Part shown: positions 5,000 through 12,434 of the stretch, in pieces | How positions within the stretch are numbered: the first letter of the stretch is position 1 | Layout of the letters: every line of letters starts with the position of its first letter | Assembly (NCBI GenBank): GCA_945890595.1 | Contig: CAMDCQ010000057.1 | Span: forward strand, 1-13,305 | DNA: 13,305 nt | Reading direction: 5' to 3' | From: Chitinophaga pinensis | GTDB lineage: Bacteria; Bacteroidota; Bacteroidia; NS11-12g; UBA9320 | Made by a program: the position numbers and the translations under genes | Notes under the pieces: generated by a model | Seen by the model: only the letters and a program-made list of their open reading frames with translations | The model's database searches: none | What the model was told of the DNA's origin: nothing

Positions 5000-7594
5000 A
5001 TGGATACAAAGAATTTTACCATTAAAAGCCAAGAAGCAATCCAAAAAGCGCAGGAGCTTGCTATGATAGGGCAGCAACAAGCTATTGAGACGGGCCACAT
5101 CTTGAAGGCATTATTTACCGTAGATGAAGAAGTATTGAGTTACGCGCTAAAAAAGGTAAATGCCAATACGCAACGTATAGAGCAAGCGCTAGATAGTATT
5201 TTAATGAGCTATCCAAAAGTGAGTGGAGCTGGAAATCAATACTTGAGTAATATAAGCCAACAAACCTTGGTGAAAGCCAATGCTTATCTCAAAGAATTTG
5301 AGGATGAGTTTGTGACGATTGAACACATATTCTTAGCCTTGACAGAAGGTAGTGATCAGGTTGCTAATTTGCTTAAAGACGCTGGAGTTCAAAAGAAAGA
5401 TGTGATAAAAGCATTCAAAGAGCTTAGAGGTGGGAGTAGAGCCACCAGTGATAGTGCAGAAGCACAGTACAATACCCTAAATAAATACGCCCGCAATCTA
5501 AATAATGCGGCAAAGAGCGGTAAGCTAGACCCCGTTATAGGCCGTGATGAGGAAATACGACGGGTACTCCAAATACTAAGCAGACGAACCAAAAATAACC
5601 CGATTCTGGTCGGAGAGCCGGGTGTAGGTAAAACGGCAATAGCCGAAGGATTAGCGCACCGCATTATTAGTGGAGATGTACCAGAAAATTTGAAGTCTAA
5701 ACAGATTTACAGTTTAGACATGGGATCGCTAATTGCCGGTGCTAAGTACAAAGGTGAATTTGAAGAGCGATTAAAGGGGGTAATCAAAGAAGTTACTGCG
5801 GCAGATGGTGAGATCGTACTTTTTATTGACGAGATACATACGCTAGTAGGAGCCGGCGGTGGTGGCGAAGGTGCTATGGATGCCGCCAATATTTTAAAAC
5901 CAGCCCTAGCTCGTGGTGAACTAAAAGCCATTGGCGCAACTACACTCGCTGAATACCAAAAATATATAGAAAAAGATAAAGCCTTAGAACGTCGTTTTCA
6001 AAGTGTTTTGGTAGATGAGCCGAGTGCAGAAGATGCAATTTCTATACTTAGAGGTATCAAAGAGAAATATGAGGTGCACCATAAAGTGCGTATAAAAGAT
6101 GAAGCGGTAATTGCTGCAGTTGAACTTTCGCAGCGCTATATATCAAACAGGTTTTTGCCGGATAAAGCCATCGACTTAATGGATGAATCTGCTGCTAAAT
6201 TGCGTCTTGAAATAGATTCTGTTCCCGAGGAACTAGACGAAATAGAACGTAAGATTATGCAGCTAGAAATAGAGCGAGAAGCCATCAAGCGCGAAAAAGA
6301 CGAACAGAAAGTTTCCATCCTAAGTGAGGAAATCGCTAATCTATCGGAAGAACGAGATCAGTTGAGGGCAAAATGGCAAGAAGAAAAAGCAGTAGTAGAC
6401 GGCATTCAAGCAAAGAAAAAAGAAATAGAAGATCTGCGTTTGGAAGCCGAGCAAGCAGAGCGCGCTGGTGACTTTGGTAAAGTAGCGGAAATACGCTACG
6501 GTAAAACAAAAACCGTGGAAGATGAGCTGCATGTACTCATGACCGAGTTACAAGCTAAACAAGCAAATAGCTCGCTGGTAAAAGAAGAAGTAACCAGTGA
6601 AGATATTGCGGAGGTGGTAAGTAAATGGACTGGAATACCGGTGCAAAGTATGTTACAAAGCGAGCGTGAAAAATTACTAAACCTAGAAGGAGAATTACAC
6701 CAACGGGTTGTGGGACAAGAAGATGCCATTGGCGCAATATCCGATGCTATTCGCAGGAGCAGAGCGGGACTTTCAGATCCCAATAAACCCATAGGTTCAT
6801 TTATTTTTTTGGGAACAACAGGTGTCGGTAAAACGGAACTTGCTAAAGCATTGGCAGCGTATTTATTCAATAAAGAAGATGCCTTGGTGCGAATAGATAT
6901 GAGTGAGTATCAAGAGAAACACACGGTAAGTAGACTAATAGGAGCGCCTCCAGGATACGTTGGGTATGACGAAGGAGGACAGTTGACCGAAGCCGTTAGA
7001 CGAAAACCGTATTCAGTTATTCTACTGGATGAAATCGAAAAAGCACATCCTGATGTATTTAATATTTTATTGCAAGTTCTGGACGATGGCCGACTAACAG
7101 ACAATAAGGGGCGAGTGGCTAATTTTAAAAATACCATTGTTATCATGACGAGCAATATTGGTAGTCATTTGATTCAAGATCGATTTTTGGAGATAACGGA
7201 TACCAATGCAGACGAAGTTGAGGCTAAAACCAAGGTGGAAGTATTTGAACTACTCAAGAAAACGATCAGACCTGAGTTCTTAAACAGAATAGATGAGATT
7301 ATTATGTTTAAACCTTTAACCCGAGATAATATAAGAGGTATTGTAGACATCCAATTTAGAAGCTTACAAAAAATGTTGTCTGCTCAAAACATCAAAATTA
7401 CCGCAACAGACGAAGCCCTTGATTGGCTCGGAGAGATTGGCTACGATCCGCAATTTGGAGCTAGGCCACTCAAAAGAGCGATGCAACGTGAAGTATTAAA
7501 TAAACTGAGCAAGGATATTCTCGCGGGTATAATTGCCACCAATAGCGAGATAAAATTGGGCCTTAAGGGCAAGGAGTTTGTTTTCGAAAACTAA
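5000..7594 (+). CDS. clpB: ClpB protein disaggregase (Hsp104 family)
   Basis: A hexameric AAA+ ATPase of the cytoplasm that pulls aggregated proteins apart together with DnaK, DnaJ and GrpE during heat stress. At 864 residues it has the full-length bacterial form. In order: the N-terminal substrate domain (about 1-150); the first AAA module with Walker A GEPGVGKT (205-212), pore loop KYKGEFEER (249-257) and Walker B Leu-Phe-Ile-Asp-Glu (274-278); the coiled-coil middle domain (about 405-525), rich in Glu/Lys/Arg, which separates ClpB from ClpA and ClpC; the second AAA module with Walker A GTTGVGKT (605-612), pore loop GYVGYDEGG (652-660), Walker B Leu-Leu-Asp-Glu (675-678), and sensor-2 Gly-Ala-Arg (820-822). 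The ATG at 5000 follows an A-rich leader. A symmetric site lies upstream. The gene converges on ribBA. Confidence 0.98.
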   Translation: MDTKNFTIKSQEAIQKAQELAMIGQQQAIETGHILKALFTVDEEVLSYALKKVNANTQRIEQALDSILMSYPKVSGAGNQYLSNISQQTLVKANAYLKEFEDEFVTIEHIFLALTEGSDQVANLLKDAGVQKKDVIKAFKELRGGSRATSDSAEAQYNTLNKYARNLNNAAKSGKLDPVIGRDEEIRRVLQILSRRTKNNPILVGEPGVGKTAIAEGLAHRIISGDVPENLKSKQIYSLDMGSLIAGAKYKGEFEERLKGVIKEVTAADGEIVLFIDEIHTLVGAGGGGEGAMDAANILKPALARGELKAIGATTLAEYQKYIEKDKALERRFQSVLVDEPSAEDAISILRGIKEKYEVHHKVRIKDEAVIAAVELSQRYISNRFLPDKAIDLMDESAAKLRLEIDSVPEELDEIERKIMQLEIEREAIKREKDEQKVSILSEEIANLSEERDQLRAKWQEEKAVVDGIQAKKKEIEDLRLEAEQAERAGDFGKVAEIRYGKTKTVEDELHVLMTELQAKQANSSLVKEEVTSEDIAEVVSKWTGIPVQSMLQSEREKLLNLEGELHQRVVGQEDAIGAISDAIRRSRAGLSDPNKPIGSFIFLGTTGVGKTELAKALAAYLFNKEDALVRIDMSEYQEKHTVSRLIGAPPGYVGYDEGGQLTEAVRRKPYSVILLDEIEKAHPDVFNILLQVLDDGRLTDNKGRVANFKNTIVIMTSNIGSHLIQDRFLEITDTNADEVEAKTKVEVFELLKKTIRPEFLNRIDEIIMFKPLTRDNIRGIVDIQFRSLQKMLSAQNIKITATDEALDWLGEIGYDPQFGARPLKRAMQREVLNKLSKDILAGIIATNSEIKLGLKGKEFVFEN

Positions 7595-7600
7595 GTAAAG

Positions 7601-7615
7601 GCTGCTAGTAGCAGC
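7601..7615 (+). terminator. Hairpin just past clpB, possible terminator
   Basis: GCTGCTAGTAGCAGC folds back on itself, with arms GCTGC/GCAGC and a small loop, seven bases after the clpB stop codon, in the 61-base gap between convergent genes. It has no T-run, so it is not a standard intrinsic terminator. It shares an 11-base inverted match with the region upstream of ribBA. Confidence 0.3.
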
Positions 7616-7655
7616 TAGACTATAGGAATAGGGGGTATGGGTTGATAAGCTAAGC

Positions 7656-8861
7656 TTACAAGTCGTGCCCCATTTTTTCTTTCTTGGTAGCTAAGTATGC
7701 TTTGTTGTGCGGATTTGCTTCTACTTGCAGCGATACATTATCTACTATTTCTAAACCATATCCAATAAGTCCTTTACGCTTTACAGGATTGTTACTCATT
7801 AAGCGCATTTTATGTACACCTAAGTCTCTTAAAATTTGAGCTCCTACACCGTAATCACGCTCGTCCATTTGAAAGCCTAGTTCAATATTAGCTTCTACGG
7901 TATCCATACCGTTTTCTTGTAATTTGTAGGCTTTTAGTTTGTTGAGTAAGCCAATTCCACGACCTTCTTGATTCATATACACGATTACCCCTTTGCCTTT
8001 CTCTTCGATGGCTTGCATGGCTTTTTGTAATTGCTCTCCACAATCGCATCGGCAACTACCAAAAATATCGCCAGTTAAGCAACTGGAATGAACACGTACC
8101 AATACAGGTTCATCTTTTTCCCACGTTCCTTTCACTAAGGCAAGGTGATCCATATTATTGCTCGTTTGCTTGTAGGCGTATAGTTCAAAATCCCCATATT
8201 GAGTCGGCATGTGAACATCAATTTGTCGTTGGATTAAGCTTTCGTGCTTTAGTCTATATTTGATTAAATCAGCGATAGACACAATCTTCATGTTGTGCTT
8301 AGCTGCTACTTTCATTAAATCTGGTAGGCGCGCCATGGTGCCGTCCTCATTCATTATTTCGACAATACAACCGGCGGGTTCAAAGCCTGCTAAACGTGCG
8401 AAGTCTATTGCGGCTTCGGTATGTCCAGCTCTACGCAAAACGCCGTTGGTTCGGGCTCTAAGAGGGAAGATATGACCAGGTTTACCCAGTTCACTTGGGT
8501 CTGTTTTAGGATTAACAAGTGCCTGGATGGTCATTGCTCTATCGTACGCAGAAATACCGGTGCTGGTACCGTGACCAATTAAATCTACCGAAATCGTAAA
8601 TGGAGTCTCAAACTGAGCGGTATTTTTACCTACCATTAGGTCTAAATTTAACTCATCACAACGTTCTTCGGTAAGAGGTACGCATACAAGTCCACGTCCT
8701 TCTGTCGCCATAAAATTAACCATCTCCGTAGTTACATTGCGAGCCGCGGTAAGGAAGTCGCCTTCATTCTCACGGTCTTCGTCGTCTACAACGATGATCA
8801 TTTTACCATTTCTGATTTCTTCTATGGCTTCTTCGATGGTGTTTAGTTTAAAATCGCTCAT
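7656..8861 (-). CDS. ribBA: RibBA, bifunctional riboflavin biosynthesis enzyme
   Basis: Starts both branches of riboflavin synthesis: the N-terminal RibB domain makes 3,4-dihydroxy-2-butanone 4-phosphate from ribulose 5-phosphate, and the C-terminal RibA domain (GTP cyclohydrolase II) opens GTP. From the ATG at 8861 the protein has 401 residues. RibB signatures are DDEDRENEGD (26-35) and the GHTEAAIDFARLAG block (146-159). RibA has the zinc cysteines C261, C272 and C274 in a CLTGD...RCDCG context, GRGIGL (300-305), the Asp-Glu-Arg-Asp-Tyr segment with the expected catalytic Arg335, and SNNPVKRKGL. Both halves look active. An upstream TTG at 8876 would add five residues, but it lies inside the -7 box, so I reject it. 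It is 82 bases downstream of the secreted PNGase-like gene and on the same strand. No FMN riboswitch fits in that gap. Confidence 0.97.
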   Translation of the reverse strand: MSDFKLNTIEEAIEEIRNGKMIIVVDDEDRENEGDFLTAARNVTTEMVNFMATEGRGLVCVPLTEERCDELNLDLMVGKNTAQFETPFTISVDLIGHGTSTGISAYDRAMTIQALVNPKTDPSELGKPGHIFPLRARTNGVLRRAGHTEAAIDFARLAGFEPAGCIVEIMNEDGTMARLPDLMKVAAKHNMKIVSIADLIKYRLKHESLIQRQIDVHMPTQYGDFELYAYKQTSNNMDHLALVKGTWEKDEPVLVRVHSSCLTGDIFGSCRCDCGEQLQKAMQAIEEKGKGVIVYMNQEGRGIGLLNKLKAYKLQENGMDTVEANIELGFQMDERDYGVGAQILRDLGVHKMRLMSNNPVKRKGLIGYGLEIVDNVSLQVEANPHNKAYLATKKEKMGHDL

Positions 8862-8873
8862 TTTAATTGGCTG

Positions 8874-8881
8874 CAAAGGTA
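8874..8881 (-). promoter_or_regulatory. -7 box directly upstream of ribBA
   Basis: On the minus strand 8881-8874 is TACCTTTG, an exact TAnnTTTG, followed by CA. Transcription would start about 6-10 bases before the ATG at 8861, giving a very short leader. No good -33 TTTG lies 18-21 bases upstream, so the promoter may be weak or need an activator. Confidence 0.45.
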
Positions 8882-8890
8882 CTATTTCTA

Positions 8891-8908
8891 GCTGCTATTT
8901 ATAGTAGC
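8891..8908. terminator. Hairpin between the PNGase-like gene and ribBA
   Basis: GCTGCTAT (8891-8898) and ATAGTAGC (8901-8908) form an 8-pair stem with one G/T position and a 2-base loop. It lies 36 bases past the end of the 1136-residue gene and could separate its transcript from ribBA. A T-rich stretch follows only on the plus strand, so termination on the minus strand is uncertain. Confidence 0.3.
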
Positions 8909-8943
8909 GTTTTACTTTCTGATAGGTCATTTTGAGCATTACC

Positions 8944-11900
8944 TTATTCAACGATAATCTTGTTGGTCCATGTAAAGCCATTTTTTTGGATGTTGATGAA
9001 ATAAACGCCTGAAGAATAGGCGCCTAAGTCATAGCTTATCTTGGCTTCATCTTGGGTATAAGGTGCGTCTATGGTTTGTCCAAATGCATTGTAAAGAGTG
9101 TGTTTTGCGCCAGCCATATCTCCGCCAGACACGGTAAAATGTCCTTTTGTAGGGTTAGGAAATACCTTATAACCTAAATCTATGGTGCGTTTTGGAACGT
9201 CTACTTTGTGCACTACGGTAAATTGAAGTTCGGTTTTGTTTCCGAAGTCAGGATTTAGGGTTTTGAGTGAGGAACCACCTACTTCCCAAAGTCTAAAAAA
9301 TCCAGATCCATCGTTATTTGCAAAGAAGCTCAGTCCATCCCCGTCGGTATCTTCTACGGTAAGTTTGTAGCAACCCAAGCCTAGTAACAAAGTGTCTCGG
9401 TACAAGGTGCTATTGGTTAAGTTGTTTTTTTCAAAAACGATTTTATTCCATTCGTCTACAACTTTTATCTTGGTTTCAGAAGCAGCATTATTGGTTCTGT
9501 AAAAAAGGTATAAATGCTGCGGGTATACTTCGGGAAACTCAAATTTGCTCTCGAATAAGTTATTGTTAACATACTCATCTGCAGATGAATTCCCGTCAAT
9601 AGCGGTAATTTCTGCGTAAAATATGCTATTTCCTTGCACGGCAGTACTGTAGATGGAATTGTCTTGTGGTAAATAGATAGTTTCTACTTTTCCAGTGGTT
9701 AGGTAACAATTCCATGTATAGGTTTTCTTATTGGCTTTATCGTTTACCCAATAGTCAACAGTGATGCTATTTACCGTATTTTTACCGTTGTTTCTAACCG
9801 TAATTTTTGGACTTAAACACGTTGGATTATTGCGCGCATATTCAACTTTCTTAGACGGTTCTAAAATGTCCTCGATGCCTAAATCGTAACCAAACTTATA
9901 CTCGCCGTAACTCACTAATTGATTATTTACAATATACCTAGAGTCTCCAGATCCAGCGTCTAATCCGTAATCTAAGGTTACGATATCACCTCCATTTATT
10001 TTACCTGTAAGGTCATATTCCGCAACGTCTGTTGCCATGCCTGGGCACCAACCTGCTCTATCGTAAATCCATGTTCCGCCTTGAGGATAAACTGGATTTT
10101 CTCCGCACATTTTCCAAACTTGGCGGCTGTAGGTCTCATTATTTACCTGTATAAAATGGTTACGTGGTATGAATTCACCTTCTTGGCCGTGCCCTGTGAT
10201 AGCAGATCGAATTTTAAATCCTTTGGCAGAATCTAATGTTTGGTACTTCAGCGGCGGATAATACACGTCGTTTGCTAAAATTTGGCTGTAATTAGCAGAG
10301 AATTGCTGCGCAGGCCATAATTGGCTGATGTCTAAAACCTCGCGTGCTGGTGTTCCCTTAATAAATAAAAATTGGATATCCATCTGCTCTTGATTTTCAC
10401 CACCTCGACTTAAGAAAAGTCTTTTGTTTCCATTTAAAATAGGGGTAAAGTCTGTAACGTCAAATGTCCACGTTTTACCTTTTGGTCCTAAGTCTAACCC
10501 AATGCCATAAGGGGTAACAAAGGACATTATCTCTAATCGTGAAGGCCATCTTCGTATGTAGGGGATTTGCGAAATAGCAATGCTTCCAGCTGGTGTTACC
10601 GCTGTGGAGTCATACAAACTATTTTCTTCTGTATACCAATACTCTTTGTTGTTGGCATTCCATTTGAAGGTATTCTCGATTTCTATTTTAACATCGTCTG
10701 TGGTCGTGTTTGCGTTACTCTTGATATCATATTTGATAATGTTATAAGCCAATTGAGGTACAGAGTCATAGGTTATTTGGGGTGTAGTGGTAATATCAAA
10801 AACACCTTGTATTAATTGGATATTAGGTCTAGTACTTGATACTGAAAATCCTTTAAAAATAGAAATGCCTCTAAAAGAGCGATATGTCCCGTTGCCATTT
10901 ATTTTCCCGTTTAGAGGAATTGTTGCATTACATACTACCGCAGTATTGTTGTTGACATCGAACGTATAATAGAGTTTGATACGTGGGTCTGTTGAGCTGC
11001 TTTTTTGATTTTTCATAGCGATTATTTCAGCATCCGTAAGCGCAGCACTCCAAATTCTAATTTCGTCTATATCCCCTTTAAAATAGCGGTTGTTTACCCC
11101 GCGACTTATCCTAACGTTTAATCCTTTTGCCGTATTGATTGTGCTTGCAGTTACAGTTCCATTGGTTTCCAATTTACCATCTACGTAATGCTTTATCCCA
11201 GCTACGCTATTGCCCGAAAAAACACAAGCTACGTGATGCCATTGATTGTCATTAATTTTGGTTGAACCATTTACACCGCCACCATTCACCTCGGTGCGCA
11301 ACGTGCCATCATCGTTTACTCTAAAAACCCATTTTTGTCCAGCGGCATCTTTACCCCAACTACAAATTTCCCCGTTTACTTGACTCGTGCGAATCCATGC
11401 ATCAATAGTACGGTCGGCAGTGCCCAATATTCCTTCATATGCGTCTGCTTCTACATAAGTACCTAAGCCATCAAAATACAAAGAATTGCCTGCGTAAGCA
11501 TATATAAGTTTGTTATTATTTACTTGCTCAGCTTCTAGATTAAGTGTTTCATTTACAGCCCCATTGAGGCTTATTTCTAGCAATAAATTAGATGTTCCAT
11601 CCCAAAGATAAGGTGTATGAAAATGGAGTTGATTATCCCCTGTTACGAAATTTACATTGTCATAAAACACACTCGTAAATCCAGTCAGATCTAAATCTTC
11701 GGGTGTTAAAACGGCTTTTGGTGTACCTGAAATACGAAGGTGTAAATTGCGTACATTGCTGTTATTAAGCGCTTTAAGACTTAAAGCATGTATATTACCT
11801 GCTGTTACTCCTGCTGCTAAAAGTTCAGATGCGGTATAGATTATATGTGACTTTCCCGCAAAACCAGACGTTGGATTGGCAGAACTAGGAACCCCAAAAG

Positions 11901-12354
11901 GCAACGCAAGAGTTCCACTTCCAATGGAGCTGGTGGTGGATGAGGTAGAAGAATTTACCTTTACTTTTTGTAACGTGTTACGGTAGTAATCATTCATTGC
12001 TTTTGTGCTGTAATTGAAAGAATTACCCGTAAACCCAGCGATACTGTAGTTTGTGGTACTGGCTAATAAGGAGTCGGCGCGTGAGGGGTCTTCTATATAC
12101 GTATTACAACTGTAATCCCACTCTCCACAGCCTTTATTTCGGTTAGATCCATCAGATACCAATGCGTTTTTACAACGCATCGAGTATAACATCAGTATTT
12201 TTTCATACGAGTCGGTTCCCTCCGGAAACGCAATAGTAGTATCTCGCGTGGTTGAGCTATAGTTTAAGGTTTTAACGACAATGGTGTCTTGGGCGTAACT
12301 CATTAAACTGCTTAGGCATAATAAGCTAATGGCAAAAAGGCAATTTTTAGACAT
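8944..12354 (-). CDS. Secreted PNGase F-like glycoamidase with LamG insertion and T9SS sorting domain, 1136 residues
   Basis: Signal peptide 1-21 (Ser-Tyr-Ala-Gln end). Residues about 24-95 resemble the start of PNGase F (Elizabethkingia enzyme that frees N-glycans from asparagine): two cysteines (61, 76) and GCGEWD, whose Asp80 lines up with catalytic Asp60. The family pattern resumes at about 600-670 (FVTPYGIG, FDVTDF, KGTP) and 710-800, with Glu727 near Glu206, Cys750/Cys770 as a likely disulfide, and DRAGWCPGM at 765-773, identical to PNGase F. Between them, about 500 residues are inserted, including a Ser/Thr-rich linker (134-147), a beta-sandwich region (170-285) and a LamG/concanavalin-like domain (about 290-470, with DNQWHHVACVF, YVDGKL, GDIDEIRIW). 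After the enzyme come a CARDB-like domain (842-940), a Gly/Asp-rich domain (945-1050, DTDGDG), and a T9SS sorting domain (1060-1136, FPNPTKG, SSGVYF). The family link is based on remembered PNGase F sequence; activity is inferred. Confidence 0.85.
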   Translation of the reverse strand: MSKNCLFAISLLCLSSLMSYAQDTIVVKTLNYSSTTRDTTIAFPEGTDSYEKILMLYSMRCKNALVSDGSNRNKGCGEWDYSCNTYIEDPSRADSLLASTTNYSIAGFTGNSFNYSTKAMNDYYRNTLQKVKVNSSTSSTTSSIGSGTLALPFGVPSSANPTSGFAGKSHIIYTASELLAAGVTAGNIHALSLKALNNSNVRNLHLRISGTPKAVLTPEDLDLTGFTSVFYDNVNFVTGDNQLHFHTPYLWDGTSNLLLEISLNGAVNETLNLEAEQVNNNKLIYAYAGNSLYFDGLGTYVEADAYEGILGTADRTIDAWIRTSQVNGEICSWGKDAAGQKWVFRVNDDGTLRTEVNGGGVNGSTKINDNQWHHVACVFSGNSVAGIKHYVDGKLETNGTVTASTINTAKGLNVRISRGVNNRYFKGDIDEIRIWSAALTDAEIIAMKNQKSSSTDPRIKLYYTFDVNNNTAVVCNATIPLNGKINGNGTYRSFRGISIFKGFSVSSTRPNIQLIQGVFDITTTPQITYDSVPQLAYNIIKYDIKSNANTTTDDVKIEIENTFKWNANNKEYWYTEENSLYDSTAVTPAGSIAISQIPYIRRWPSRLEIMSFVTPYGIGLDLGPKGKTWTFDVTDFTPILNGNKRLFLSRGGENQEQMDIQFLFIKGTPAREVLDISQLWPAQQFSANYSQILANDVYYPPLKYQTLDSAKGFKIRSAITGHGQEGEFIPRNHFIQVNNETYSRQVWKMCGENPVYPQGGTWIYDRAGWCPGMATDVAEYDLTGKINGGDIVTLDYGLDAGSGDSRYIVNNQLVSYGEYKFGYDLGIEDILEPSKKVEYARNNPTCLSPKITVRNNGKNTVNSITVDYWVNDKANKKTYTWNCYLTTGKVETIYLPQDNSIYSTAVQGNSIFYAEITAIDGNSSADEYVNNNLFESKFEFPEVYPQHLYLFYRTNNAASETKIKVVDEWNKIVFEKNNLTNSTLYRDTLLLGLGCYKLTVEDTDGDGLSFFANNDGSGFFRLWEVGGSSLKTLNPDFGNKTELQFTVVHKVDVPKRTIDLGYKVFPNPTKGHFTVSGGDMAGAKHTLYNAFGQTIDAPYTQDEAKISYDLGAYSSGVYFINIQKNGFTWTNKIIVE

Positions 12355-12360
12355 AGGCTT

Positions 12361-12368
12361 CGAAAATA
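12361..12368 (-). promoter_or_regulatory. Possible -7 box for the PNGase-like gene
   Basis: On the minus strand 12368-12361 is TATTTTCG, one base off TAnnTTTG. It lies only six bases before the ATG at 12354, which would leave almost no leader. No -33 box is evident. Confidence 0.2.
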
Positions 12369-12421
12369 AGGATACTTTCCTATTATTCTAAACCGATAGC
12401 GTTAAGTTTTAAGTAATTCTT

Positions 12422-12429
12422 TTTCTTTG
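12422..12429 (+). promoter_or_regulatory. Possible -7 box for the glycosyltransferase gene
   Basis: TTTCTTTG differs from TAnnTTTG by one base and is followed by CA, as at ribBA. Transcription would begin about where the TTG start codon lies (12435), so the mRNA could be leaderless or nearly so. Confidence 0.3.
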
Positions 12430-12434
12430 CACTG

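Noticed and set aside
8877..8943. FMN riboswitch before ribBA
   Set aside because: The whole gap to the upstream gene is 67 bases and shows none of the conserved RFN element; it is too short for that structure.
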